In this document: in pieces, positions 1 through 8,384 of the stretch
Position numbering within the stretch: position 1 is the first letter of the stretch
Layout: each line of letters begins with the position of its first letter
Source of the DNA: Bacteroidales bacterium UBA3289
GTDB lineage: Bacteria; Bacteroidota; Bacteroidia; Bacteroidales; UBA932
Length of the DNA: 64,000 nucleotides
Assembly (NCBI GenBank): GCA_002361625.1
Contig: DETL01000008.1
Coordinates: 24,465-88,464, forward strand
Direction of reading: 5' to 3'
Notes under the pieces: generated by a model
What the model saw: only the letters and a program-made list of their open reading frames with translations
Databases searched by the model: none
Told to the model about the DNA's origin: nothing
Made by a program: the position numbers and the translations under genes

Positions 1-1097
1 CAGGCTATCACGAGGACCGTCACCATGGCCAGAAGGCCCAGGGTGACGTCCCCGCACAGGATCCAGATCAGGAGCGTCAGGACGGAAATGCCGATGATCA
101 CGGGCACGAAGACCGCGGCGATCCGGTCCACCGTCTTCTGGATCGGGGCCTTGGATCCCTGCGCATCCCGCACCATCCGGATGATGCCGGAAAGGAGGGT
201 GTTCTCCCCGACCTTCTCCACCTTCACGGTCAGGGCGCCGTTCTGGTTGATCGTACCGGCATAGACGTGGGAGCCGGCCTGCTTGAGCGCCGGGACCGGT
301 TCGCCGGTAAGCGTACTTTCATCCACATAGGAAGAGCCGTCCGTCACCAGGCCGTCCACCGCGAGGCGTTCGCCCGGTTTTACCAGGACCGTTTCCCCGG
401 GACGGGCCGTAGAGCCTTTTTCCTGCAGGCCCATGAGCTTACGGATGGCCGCCGTCGTACTGTGCTTCGCCCGTTCCTCCAGCAGACGCCCGATGAGGAT
501 GAAGGCGACGATCATCGTCGCGGATTCGAAATACAGATGGGCCTCCAGTCCCTGCGAGGTCCATACCTGCGGGAAAAGGAGGTTGAAAACGCTGAAAAGA
601 TAGGAGATGGACACGGAAAGGGCCACAAGCGTGTCCATGTTGGCGCTTCCGTGACGCAGGGCGCTGAAACCGGCCTTGAAAAATCGGCGGCCGCACCAGA
701 AAACGACCGGCGTCGCCAGGGCCCACAGGACGAATCCCTTCCCCGGGAAATCCTCGAACCCCATGCTGAGCAGCATCACGAGAGCAGCCAGCACACAGGC
801 GAGAATGGTGTCTTTCCTCAGGGCGCTGAAGGCGTCCTGCCTGGCTATCTCGGCTTCTGAGTCAGCTTCGTCGTCGGAGCCGTCCACCAGCATGTCATAA
901 CCGGCATCCTGGACGGCTTTCTTCATCTCACCGGGGGTGACCACCGCCGGATCATAATCGACCTGGGCGGAATTGGAAGCCAGCGACACATTGACAGCGC
1001 TCACGCCCTTGCAGGCCTTGAGCGTATTCTCTACACGCGCCACACAAGCGGCGCACCCCATTCCCTGAACGGGAAAATTCCTTCTTTTCGTACTCAT
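1..1097 (-). CDS. copA: Copper-translocating P-type ATPase, N-terminal part (cut by window edge)
   Basis: Exports copper-type metal ions across the inner membrane using ATP. The 365 visible codons hold one heavy-metal-associated domain at residues 8-70 with the metal-binding motif GMGCAAC. The first transmembrane helices follow, then the motif ILIGRLLEERAK and the actuator domain with TGEPVP at about residue 270. The window ends just after the codons for VIA, at the point where the CPC metal-channel motif is expected, so the phosphorylation and nucleotide domains lie outside. The ATG at 1097 gives a normal start just before the metal domain. The family (PIB-type ATPase) is certain; copper rather than silver is inferred from the single CxxC domain and general resemblance to CopA. 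No copper regulator or chaperone is visible next to it. Confidence 0.92.
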   Translation of the reverse strand, partial: MSTKRRNFPVQGMGCAACVARVENTLKACKGVSAVNVSLASNSAQVDYDPAVVTPGEMKKAVQDAGYDMLVDGSDDEADSEAEIARQDAFSALRKDTILACVLAALVMLLSMGFEDFPGKGFVLWALATPVVFWCGRRFFKAGFSALRHGSANMDTLVALSVSISYLFSVFNLLFPQVWTSQGLEAHLYFESATMIVAFILIGRLLEERAKHSTTAAIRKLMGLQEKGSTARPGETVLVKPGERLAVDGLVTDGSSYVDESTLTGEPVPALKQAGSHVYAGTINQNGALTVKVEKVGENTLLSGIIRMVRDAQGSKAPIQKTVDRIAAVFVPVIIGISVLTLLIWILCGDVTLGLLAMVTVLVIA

Positions 1098-1125
1098 TCT
1101 CCGCAAAATTTGCTAAAAGGCCACA

Positions 1126-1818
1126 TTACTCCGTGCGAAGGATCTCCTCCGTCTTCTTGGAGGTCTGCTCCACCTGGGATTCGGCAGCGGCAGCGGCCTC
1201 ACGGGCGGCTTCCAGGTTCTGCTGGACCTGGGTGGCGTTCTTCAGTTCCTTCTGGGAGGCCTTCATGTCCTTCTTGGCGTCACGGACGTCCTGGCGGGCG
1301 GCCCGTTCCGCTTTCTTGGATTCGCGGATCTGCTTCTTGTAGTTGTTGATGGTTTTCTGGGCCGTCTTCACGCGGTTGTTCTCATCCTTCAGGTACCGCT
1401 TGATGTTCTTGAGGTCGCGCTCAAGACCCTTGATTTCATTCTCGGACACTTTGAGGCGGGCCTTGTCGGCTCCGTCCAGGCGGCCGTCCAGCTTCAGGGA
1501 TTCCTTCTCCAGCTTGAGGGCCTGCTTCTTGATCTTGATTTCTCCCTCCCGGGCCTTGAGGTCTTCCTTCAGGGACTTGATGCGTTTCTTGGCCTGCTCG
1601 ACGAGGGCCTTGTTGGAATCGATCATCCGTTCGGCCGCATTCACGTTCCGGCGGCTGTCCGCCTGCTGCTGGCGGTGGATCCGCTCGGCATCGTTCAGGG
1701 CATCCTGTTTCTCACGGACCTGCTGCTGGGCCTGTTCCACGACTTCCACATTCTGGGCAAAGGAGGGAATGGCCGCTCCAACCAGGGCAATCAGACACAC
1801 AAAAACAAACTTTTTCAT
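1126..1818 (-). CDS. Secreted coiled-coil protein, function unknown
   Basis: A 230-residue protein with a clear signal peptide (MKKFVFVCLIALVGAAIPSF then AQ). The rest is almost entirely charged Lys/Glu/Ala/Gln heptad-like sequence, as expected of a long helical coiled coil. There is no membrane segment after the signal, no lipobox and no recognisable enzymatic domain. I chose the ATG at 1818 because it begins the signal peptide and lies 25 bp after a well-formed promoter; an in-frame start further upstream would run through that promoter. It sits 43 bp after the barrel protein gene but has its own promoter. A periplasmic spacer or scaffold role is possible but unproven. Confidence 0.8.
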   Translation of the reverse strand: MKKFVFVCLIALVGAAIPSFAQNVEVVEQAQQQVREKQDALNDAERIHRQQQADSRRNVNAAERMIDSNKALVEQAKKRIKSLKEDLKAREGEIKIKKQALKLEKESLKLDGRLDGADKARLKVSENEIKGLERDLKNIKRYLKDENNRVKTAQKTINNYKKQIRESKKAERAARQDVRDAKKDMKASQKELKNATQVQQNLEAAREAAAAAESQVEQTSKKTEEILRTE

Positions 1819-1842
1819 ATCCGTTTCACAATTTATATCATG

Positions 1843-1873
1843 CAAAATTAAGCAATAACTGTCAGAAAACAAA
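1843..1873 (-). promoter_or_regulatory. Bacteroidota promoter for the coiled-coil gene
   Basis: On the minus strand a TTTG -33 element (1870-1873) is followed after exactly 19 bp by TAATTTTG (1843-1850), the Bacteroidota primary-sigma consensus. The -33 box overlaps the last codons of the upstream barrel gene. Confidence 0.8.
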
Positions 1874-3526
1874 CATCAGGGCGGCCGTAATATCGTTCGG
1901 AGCCAGGAACCAGGAACGGTCGCCCGTCCCCTTGCGGCCACCCCAGCCTCCGATGCCGAGATCCAAATTCAGCCAGCGGGACAGAAGGAGGGAGTAACCG
2001 AGGGAGAACCCCGCTCCATAAGCCTCTTCCTTGTTTTCGATTTGGGCAAGTCCCTTGACCCACCAGCCGGAATAGATGTACCAGGGCCACCAGCGCGCAC
2101 CAGCGGAAAACCTTTGCGAACGGCCGCTGAGCCGCGCCGCCACATCGATGGACACATGCCGGGAAATCCCATACTGGATACCGGCCTGGACGGTTCCCAG
2201 CCGGGCATAATCCACCAGATTCGCGGAAACGGCCCAATTCCGGTCCTCCTCCCGGACAGGAGTCCCTTCGGACTGGAAACTGTCGAATACCGACTTCCCG
2301 ATATGGAGCATCCCGCCCACAAGGGCACTGCCGGCGAGCGAAACTCCTGTCGCACGGTCTCCGGAAGCCGCCCCCCGAAGGACGAAACCACGGAGATCGG
2401 CGTACAGGTCCAGTTCCGGAGTCAGCCGGAAAGTGTTCAGGAGTCCGGCACCCGCCGCAAATTCGGTGGCAAAGATACCTCCTCCCCCGATCCCGTATTC
2501 TTCCAGAAGGCCCATATGGGCATAGGGAGCCAAATTCCACCCCCGGTCTTCCCGGTAGCGGGAAACCGTATTGGTCAGGTTCCAGAGAAAGTCCCCGTGG
2601 ACATAGGCAAAGCCGAAATCCTCCTGCAGAAAGCCATCCAGTTCCGTCACCTGGACACCGGAAACCGGTGCCGTTCCCCGACGGCTGAAGCGGAGTCCCT
2701 GCCAACCGAGCCTGGCTCCGAACTGCGGGGAGAACCATTTTCCGGCCGAGGCTTCCATGGCCAGTGCCGCCCGGCTGTCCCAGCGATGGATGCCGGTAAT
2801 CCCGTTAACTCCGCCGCCAAACGCAAAGAACCAATTGTCCCAGAATCCGTTGGATAGCTCTCCTTTCCTGCCGGAAGCCTGTCTCCGGGTCCTCCAGACA
2901 CCGTCTCCGAACGTATAGCACACACCCGCCAAGGCCGTTGCGATTCCCGTATAACCGATTCCCGAGACCACGGAAGCATCCTCCGTCAGGAGCGTGGCGC
3001 GGAAATCGGCCGTGAGACTCACATGGTCGTGCAGACGGAACAGGTTCATAAAACCGATTCCTCCCGCATATTCGTTGTTCAGGACCCGGGTCCGGTCCCC
3101 GGAAACGAATTCATGGATAAAGCCCATGTGAAAATACGGAGCCACTTCCCAGAACCGGTCCCGCCGATAAGTCGAAAACGTATTGGTGGCATTCCAGAGA
3201 AGGTCCGTATGGACATAGCCGAAACCGATCTTACGCTCCTGCATGGACAGACGGGCACCGTCCAGGGAGAGCCGGGCGCCGAACTGGGGCGAGAACCACT
3301 TTCCGACGGCGGCCCCGGAAGCCAGGGTCGGCTTGTCCAGTCCGGAAATGCCGCCTTTCACCCGGACATCCGTCGTCGAATGGATCCCGGCGGATCCCTG
3401 GACGAACCATTTGTCGAAGAAAGAGCCCAGTTCGAATTGTTCCTGCGCCGTGGCGATACCGCCCGAAACCAGGAAAGCCGCGATGGCCGTCAGCCATCCC
3501 CTATTCCATCCAATCATCTTCATCAT
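1862..3526 (-). CDS. Outer-membrane protein with duplicated barrel module plus DUF3575-like domain
   Basis: A 554-residue exported protein with a signal peptide ending near residue 28. Residues 30-208 and 225-410 are two copies of one module. Each contains the same 12-residue string GKWFSPQFGARL (75-86 and 262-273) and a matching stretch (102-135 and 306-339) sharing YVH, LWN, TNT, AP and HMG. The alternating hydrophobic/aromatic pattern suggests transmembrane beta strands. Residues about 430-554 resemble DUF3575, a Bacteroidales barrel family, ending in the aromatic MFVF as outer-membrane barrels do. The start overlaps the end of the OmpA-like lipoprotein gene by 26 bp, so the two are probably translated together. 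Two later in-frame ATGs (residues 2 and 4) are equally possible starts. Ligand and role are unknown; fusion of three barrel-like modules in one chain is unusual. Confidence 0.78.
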   Translation of the reverse strand: MMKMIGWNRGWLTAIAAFLVSGGIATAQEQFELGSFFDKWFVQGSAGIHSTTDVRVKGGISGLDKPTLASGAAVGKWFSPQFGARLSLDGARLSMQERKIGFGYVHTDLLWNATNTFSTYRRDRFWEVAPYFHMGFIHEFVSGDRTRVLNNEYAGGIGFMNLFRLHDHVSLTADFRATLLTEDASVVSGIGYTGIATALAGVCYTFGDGVWRTRRQASGRKGELSNGFWDNWFFAFGGGVNGITGIHRWDSRAALAMEASAGKWFSPQFGARLGWQGLRFSRRGTAPVSGVQVTELDGFLQEDFGFAYVHGDFLWNLTNTVSRYREDRGWNLAPYAHMGLLEEYGIGGGGIFATEFAAGAGLLNTFRLTPELDLYADLRGFVLRGAASGDRATGVSLAGSALVGGMLHIGKSVFDSFQSEGTPVREEDRNWAVSANLVDYARLGTVQAGIQYGISRHVSIDVAARLSGRSQRFSAGARWWPWYIYSGWWVKGLAQIENKEEAYGAGFSLGYSLLLSRWLNLDLGIGGWGGRKGTGDRSWFLAPNDITAALMFVF

Positions 3527-5498
3527 CTTGTTTATTCAGGCCATACATCCGGATCAGGGTGGAGATCTCGGGGTCCAGGTTGCCGCGGGAAACATACACC
3601 CGGTCGGCAGCGCAGGCCGCCAGATAACTCTGGACCGCACCCGGAATATCCCCCAGACGGGACTTCAGGATGGCCATCATGTAATTCACTTCCGGAGACC
3701 GCTTTTGGCGCTCCAGAATCTCCAATGCGTTGTAATTCCGATCAATAGCCAAGTAAGCTACAGCCGTGTTATAATCCTTGTACGGGGCGAGCAACGTGGC
3801 CGCCCGTTCGAAGTCGCGGTCCCGGATGGCCTGCACTCCGTCCCAGTACACATCGTCCACCACCGTCGTTTCCACCGTGTCCTTCACCATCCCCTTCCGA
3901 TGCATGTGGAAATCGAAGGAAACGGTCCGCAGCAAGGGATACAAGCTGTCCCGGAGATAAGGATAGAACGACTCCCCGCGCAGGAGAGCTTCCCGCCGGT
4001 CCGGATCACGGGTATCCCGCAAGCGGGCATACCGCTCTTTCGCCGAATCGTCCAGCCGGCTGCTCTCCGCAACCAGCCGGTCCAGTTCTTCCCAGTTTTC
4101 GGGATGGGAACGCGACCGGAAACGGACCCGGCCCACCTGTTCCCGATGGATATTGCCCTCGGCATCCACCGAGAACCCCTTCTCCTGCAAGAGGGAATCC
4201 CGGACGGCTTCCATATACTGCTCGAAATAGCGGGAAACGGACCCGGCACGTCCTTCCGACAGCCGGGAATTCACCCCCCAGGCTCCTTCCGGAGAACAGT
4301 TCGCCGTGACGAGAATGCTGTCCAGGTCATAGGTATCATTCCGGACCAGGTGCAGGAGACGGCGCTTGATCTGGTCGATCTCCGCCGCATTGTCCCCCAA
4401 CTCCGGCAGGATTTCGTCCTTTCCCACAGGGAATTGGATGGAGCAGGAAGCATTCGCCTCCGCCCGACGGTACACGATTTCCGTCTTGTAGCGCACGATG
4501 TCATGCACGAAAGCCGACAAGGTGCTGATGTAGAATGTCAGTGTATCGGTCGCCGGGATGGTGTACAGCCGTTTTTCCTGCTGATGGATCTCGCCCGAGA
4601 CCGTGACGTCCACCTTGCGGAGTTTCGGGCGGGTGGTGACGGTATGGACATAATCATAGACGAAATCGCCGTCGTTCTCTTTCCAAAGCGTATCGAGCCG
4701 GATCCCTTCCGTCCGGACCGGGACCTTGACCAGGCGCTGGAACTTTTCCTCCCGGGATGCCCATTTCCGATCATTGCGTTTCTTTTGGAACTGGCGGGTG
4801 TAATGCTGCACGGCCTCCTGTTCCGTAACACCGTAGCAGGCGGCGAATTCCTCTTCGCTCACCAGGGACGTATCGTTCCGGAAACGGTAAATCTGCGGGA
4901 TGTTCCGCTCCAGGAAACGCTCCAGCAGGAAATGGTTCACGAAAACGGTGGAATCCGTCTCGATACTGTCCAGGAAACGCTGGTAGCGCTCGTATCCGCG
5001 CAGTTGCCGGCTACGGAAATCCTGGCCGGTCACCAGGACGGGATCCAGGTCAACCACATCTCCCAGAATGTACATCCGGGGATGCAGCGTCATCTCCCAT
5101 TTCCGGTCCATCATGGACGCGGGGACGCGGATCCGGAACTCGATGTCCACCTTTCCGCCACGTTCCGCCTTATTCCGGAACCGGGCCGTGACGACGGCCG
5201 CATCCAATACATCCGTCGCCACCATTTCTCCGGTCGTCTCGTCTTTCACCGCTTTCAGAAGAAGCAGGTCGCGACCATCCTCTCCCCGGACGACGATCGT
5301 GTCGGAATGTTCGAAATGAATGCCGGATACCTGGTCGGGCAGGAAATCCGCTTCCTTGGGCAAGGAAATCTTCACCGACTCGTTTCCGAGCCGGGACACC
5401 TTCCGCTGCGAGCCGCAGCCCCCGATCAGCAAGGCCACTATCAGAAAAGAAAGCAGGCCGAATCTTCTTCTTGCCGTACGATAATTTACCATGTTCAT
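3501..5498 (-). CDS. OmpA-like/TPR outer-membrane lipoprotein
   Basis: A 665-residue lipoprotein: basic N-terminus, hydrophobic core and lipobox LLIGGC with the lipidated Cys at residue 28. The middle region has the OmpA-type pattern seen in Bacteroides DUF3868-like proteins: a strand segment (IQFPVGKDEI) followed by a SPEG motif, then Asn and an arginine (NSRLSEGRA). The C-terminus looks like TPR helices counting accumulated units. DUF3575 and OmpA-like proteins of this type are often neighbours in Bacteroidales surface-structure loci, which matches the barrel protein next door. I start at the ATG at 5498 (5492 is possible). An upstream in-frame extension would run through the dnaK terminator and the -7 box. 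Probably binds cell wall or a surface assembly; inferred. Confidence 0.78.
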   Translation of the reverse strand: MNMVNYRTARRRFGLLSFLIVALLIGGCGSQRKVSRLGNESVKISLPKEADFLPDQVSGIHFEHSDTIVVRGEDGRDLLLLKAVKDETTGEMVATDVLDAAVVTARFRNKAERGGKVDIEFRIRVPASMMDRKWEMTLHPRMYILGDVVDLDPVLVTGQDFRSRQLRGYERYQRFLDSIETDSTVFVNHFLLERFLERNIPQIYRFRNDTSLVSEEEFAACYGVTEQEAVQHYTRQFQKKRNDRKWASREEKFQRLVKVPVRTEGIRLDTLWKENDGDFVYDYVHTVTTRPKLRKVDVTVSGEIHQQEKRLYTIPATDTLTFYISTLSAFVHDIVRYKTEIVYRRAEANASCSIQFPVGKDEILPELGDNAAEIDQIKRRLLHLVRNDTYDLDSILVTANCSPEGAWGVNSRLSEGRAGSVSRYFEQYMEAVRDSLLQEKGFSVDAEGNIHREQVGRVRFRSRSHPENWEELDRLVAESSRLDDSAKERYARLRDTRDPDRREALLRGESFYPYLRDSLYPLLRTVSFDFHMHRKGMVKDTVETTVVDDVYWDGVQAIRDRDFERAATLLAPYKDYNTAVAYLAIDRNYNALEILERQKRSPEVNYMMAILKSRLGDIPGAVQSYLAACAADRVYVSRGNLDPEISTLIRMYGLNKQDDEDDWME

Positions 5499-5510
5499 GC
5501 TAACCGGACG

Positions 5511-5518
5511 CAAAGATA
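5511..5518 (-). promoter_or_regulatory. -7 box TATCTTTG for the OmpA-like lipoprotein
   Basis: Matches TAnnTTTG and lies 12 bp before the chosen ATG, implying a very short leader. No TTTG is found at the expected -33 position, which falls inside the dnaK terminator stem. Confidence 0.6.
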
Positions 5519-5553
5519 CGAAAAAAGTCCGGCCGAATCCCATCGGCCGGACT
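5519..5553 (-). terminator. Rho-independent terminator of dnaK
   Basis: On the minus strand a perfect 11-bp stem AGTCCGGCCGA with a 6-nt loop is followed by a run of T. It begins 21 bp after the dnaK stop codon. Confidence 0.9.
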
Positions 5554-5573
5554 GATTCTTAGACCGGAACGGT

Positions 5574-7490
5574 TTACTGCTCGTCCGGACCCTGGTCGCC
5601 GCCCGGGTTGCCACCCGGCTGGCCACCGCCGTTGAACGGTCCCTGGGGACCACCCTGGAACGGACCCTGAGGGCCGCCCTGCTGGGCACCGGCACCCGCC
5701 TGGTACATCTTCTCGAAGGCCTTGTTCAGCGCCTCGGAGTAGCGGTCGATATCGGCGAGGTTCTGGCTCTTCACGGCCTCCTTCAGGAGGTTGCAGTTGC
5801 TCTCGACCTCGGACTTGATGTCAGCGGGAACCTTGTCGCCGTTCTCCTTCAGGAACTTCTCCGCCTGGAAGGTAAGGGCGTCGGCGTTGTTGATCTTGTC
5901 CACGCGCTCCTTCTCGGCCTTGTCGGCGGCCTCGTTGGCCTTCGCCTCGTCCCGCATGCGCTGGATCTCGGCGTCGGACAGGCCGGAGCTGGCCTCGATG
6001 CGGATGTGCTGTTCCTTGCCCGTGGCCTTATCCTTCGCGGAAACGTTCAGGATACCGTTGGCGTCGATATCGAAGGTCACCTCGATCTGCGGGATGCCAC
6101 GCGGAGCCGGAGCAATGCCGTCCAGGTGGAAGACGCCGATCTGCTTGTTGTCCTTCGCCATCGGGCGCTCGCCCTGCAGGACGCGGATTTCCACGGAAGG
6201 CTGGTTGTCAGCCGCGGTGGAGAACACCTGGGACTTCCGGGCCGGGATGGTGGTATTGGCCTCGATGAGTTTGGTGTTCACGCCGCCGAGGGTCTCGATG
6301 CCCAGGGAAAGCGGGGTGACGTCGAGCAGGAGGATGTTCTGGTCGTGGAGTTCACCGGTGAGGATACCGCCCTGGATGGAGGCGCCGATGGCGACGACCT
6401 CGTCCGGGTTCACGCTCTTGTTGGGCTCCTTGCCGAAGAAATTCTTCACCAGTTCCTGCACGTAAGGGATACGGGTGGAACCGCCCACGAGGAGGACCTC
6501 ATCGATATCCGAAGGGTTCAGGTGCGCATCGGCAAGGGCCTTGCGGCACGGCTCGATGGAACGCTGGAACAGGTTGTCGGACAGCTGCTCGAACTTGGCG
6601 CGGGTGAGGGTCTTCACCAAGTGCTTGGGGATACCGTCCACCGGCATGATGTACGGGAGGTTGATCTCCGTGGAAGTCTGGCTGGAAAGCTCGATCTTCG
6701 CCTTCTCGGCCGCCTCTTTCAGACGCTGGAGGGCCATCGGGTCCTTCTTCAGGTCGATACCGCCGTTCTCCGCAGCGAACTCGCCGGCGAGCCAGTCGAT
6801 GATGACCTGGTCGAAGTCATCGCCACCCAGATGGGTGTCGCCATTGGTGGAGAGCACCTCGAAGACACCGCCGCCCAGCTGGAGGATGGAGATATCGAAG
6901 GTACCGCCGCCGAGGTCATACACCGCGACCTTCATGTCCTTGTCCTTCTTGTCCAGGCCATAGGCCAGGGCAGCGGCCGTAGGCTCGTTGATGATACGCT
7001 TGACATCCAGTCCCGCGATGCGGCCGGCCTCCTTGGTGGCCTGACGCTGGGAGTCGGAGAAGTAGGCAGGGACGGTGATGACCGCCTCGGTCACGTCCTG
7101 ACGGAGGTACTCCTCGGCCGTCTTCTTCATCTTCTGGAGAATCATGGCGGAGATCTCCTGCGGCGTATAGAGCTTGCCGTTGATGTCCACGCGGGTGGTG
7201 TTGTTCTCGCCGCGGACCACCTTGTACGGCATCCGGGAGACTTCCTGTCCCACTCGGTCATAGGTCTCGCCCATGAACCGCTTGATGGAGAACACGGTGT
7301 TGTTCGGGTTGGTGATGGCCTGGCGCTTGGCCGGGTTGCCGATCTTGCGCTCGCCGCCGTCGGTGAAAGCGACGACGGACGGGGTGGTGCGCTGTCCCTC
7401 GTTATTGATGATGACGGTAGGCTGGTTGCCTTCCATCACGGCCACGCACGAGTTCGTGGTTCCAAGGTCGATTCCGATAATCTTTCCCAT
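5574..7490 (-). CDS. dnaK: Chaperone DnaK (Hsp70)
   Basis: ATP-dependent cytosolic chaperone of 638 residues. The ATPase domain begins GKIIGIDLGTTNSCVAV and contains the phosphate-binding VYDLGGGTFDIS and VLLVGGSTRIP signatures. The substrate-binding domain includes VTPLSLGIETLGG and the lid helices follow. The last 40 residues are a Gly/Pro/Gln-rich tail with two near repeats of GGPQGPF, ending PDEQ rather than the common EEVD-type end. It stands alone: no grpE, dnaJ or hrcA is nearby, it is followed by a strong terminator, and the divergent neighbour is a pseudouridine synthase. I found no CIRCE element or clean TAnnTTTG box upstream on this strand, so its promoter may be recognised by another sigma factor. 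Confidence 0.98.
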   Translation of the reverse strand: MGKIIGIDLGTTNSCVAVMEGNQPTVIINNEGQRTTPSVVAFTDGGERKIGNPAKRQAITNPNNTVFSIKRFMGETYDRVGQEVSRMPYKVVRGENNTTRVDINGKLYTPQEISAMILQKMKKTAEEYLRQDVTEAVITVPAYFSDSQRQATKEAGRIAGLDVKRIINEPTAAALAYGLDKKDKDMKVAVYDLGGGTFDISILQLGGGVFEVLSTNGDTHLGGDDFDQVIIDWLAGEFAAENGGIDLKKDPMALQRLKEAAEKAKIELSSQTSTEINLPYIMPVDGIPKHLVKTLTRAKFEQLSDNLFQRSIEPCRKALADAHLNPSDIDEVLLVGGSTRIPYVQELVKNFFGKEPNKSVNPDEVVAIGASIQGGILTGELHDQNILLLDVTPLSLGIETLGGVNTKLIEANTTIPARKSQVFSTAADNQPSVEIRVLQGERPMAKDNKQIGVFHLDGIAPAPRGIPQIEVTFDIDANGILNVSAKDKATGKEQHIRIEASSGLSDAEIQRMRDEAKANEAADKAEKERVDKINNADALTFQAEKFLKENGDKVPADIKSEVESNCNLLKEAVKSQNLADIDRYSEALNKAFEKMYQAGAGAQQGGPQGPFQGGPQGPFNGGGQPGGNPGGDQGPDEQ

Positions 7491-7595
7491 AATATTCGAT
7501 ATTTATTTGTTTTACGTTTCAAGGCCGTCCGGTGCGGGCGGCGATTCCCTTTCATCGAACTCCGTGCCAAGGATGCATTTATGACAAAATGTCAC

Positions 7596-7603
7596 TATCT
7601 TTG
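7596..7603 (+). promoter_or_regulatory. -7 box TATCTTTG for the pseudouridine synthase, next to a short dyad
   Basis: TATCTTTG lies 18 bp before the ATG at 7622. Immediately upstream, TGACA-AAA-TGTCA (7582-7594) is a perfect 5-bp dyad that would sit under the polymerase and may be an operator. Confidence 0.6.
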
Positions 7604-7621
7604 CACCAAATTCTGACAGCG

Positions 7622-8323
7622 ATGGGATACAGACAAATGCCGCAGAGCGAATACGACGACCTGGCCGGACGTATTCTGTATGAGGACAATCACCTCCTGA
7701 TCTTCAACAAGCGCACGGGCGAGATCGTACAGGGTGACAAGACGGGAGACGAGCCGCTGAGCGAGACGCTCAAGGCGTTTATCGCACAGCGGGACTTGAA
7801 ACCAGGTCAGGTGTTCATGGGCGTTACCCATCGCCTGGACCGGCCGGTGAGCGGCATCGTGGTATTCGCCAAAACCTCCAAGGCGCTGGAACGCCTGAAT
7901 GCGATGTTCCGCAGCGGCGACGTACATAAGACGTACTGGGCCCTGTGCTGCACAAAACCCACGCCCGAATCGGCCCTCCTGACGGACTGGATGACCCGAA
8001 ACGAGAAGCTTAACAAATCATTCATCGCCAAGGGCCCCGGCCATGAAGCCAAAGAGGCGAAGCTGAAATACACCTACCTGAAGAGTACGGAGCGCTATCA
8101 TCTCGTGGAGGTGGAACTCCTGACCGGCCGCCACCATCAGATCCGCTGCCAGCTTGCCCATATCGGCTGTCCCATCAAGGGCGACCTCAAATACGGAGCT
8201 CCCCGTTCCAATCCCGACGGCGGCATCTCCCTTCACGCCCGTTCCATCCGACTGATCCATCCCGTCAAGAAGACGGAAATTTTCCTCGAAGCCCCCGTCC
8301 CCGCGTCCTGGAAGGGGGTATAG
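7622..8323 (+). CDS. RluA/RsuA-superfamily RNA pseudouridine synthase
   Basis: Converts specific uridines in RNA to pseudouridine. The 233-residue protein has the RluA-family catalytic motif HRLDRPVSG (residues 70-78) with the catalytic Asp73. It also has the later LLTGRHHQIRCQLAHIGCPI signature and the C-terminal HARSIRLIHP. There is no N-terminal S4 domain. The ATG at 7622 is favoured over upstream in-frame starts because it follows the -7 box at 7596. The exact rRNA or tRNA target cannot be read from sequence. It is transcribed alone, divergently from dnaK. Confidence 0.93.
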   Translation: MGYRQMPQSEYDDLAGRILYEDNHLLIFNKRTGEIVQGDKTGDEPLSETLKAFIAQRDLKPGQVFMGVTHRLDRPVSGIVVFAKTSKALERLNAMFRSGDVHKTYWALCCTKPTPESALLTDWMTRNEKLNKSFIAKGPGHEAKEAKLKYTYLKSTERYHLVEVELLTGRHHQIRCQLAHIGCPIKGDLKYGAPRSNPDGGISLHARSIRLIHPVKKTEIFLEAPVPASWKGV

Positions 8324-8326
8324 ACG

Positions 8327-8350
8327 GAAAACCCCGGCCTCTTTCGGGGT
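8327..8350 (-). terminator. Possible terminator after the AraC-type gene
   Basis: On the minus strand ACCCCG-8 nt-CGGGGT is followed by TTTT, 35 bp after the regulator stop codon. The stem is short, so this is a modest call. Confidence 0.45.
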
Positions 8351-8384
8351 CGGGGTCCGGCGGCTTCCCTGCCGGGACAGGTTA

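Noticed and set aside
5499..5543. A longer start for the OmpA-like lipoprotein
   Set aside because: It runs through the dnaK terminator and the -7 box and would spoil the lipoprotein signal.
6006..7616. A plus-strand frame opposite dnaK that runs into the pseudouridine synthase start
   Set aside because: Out of frame with the true downstream gene, no domain and opposite the conserved DnaK sequence.
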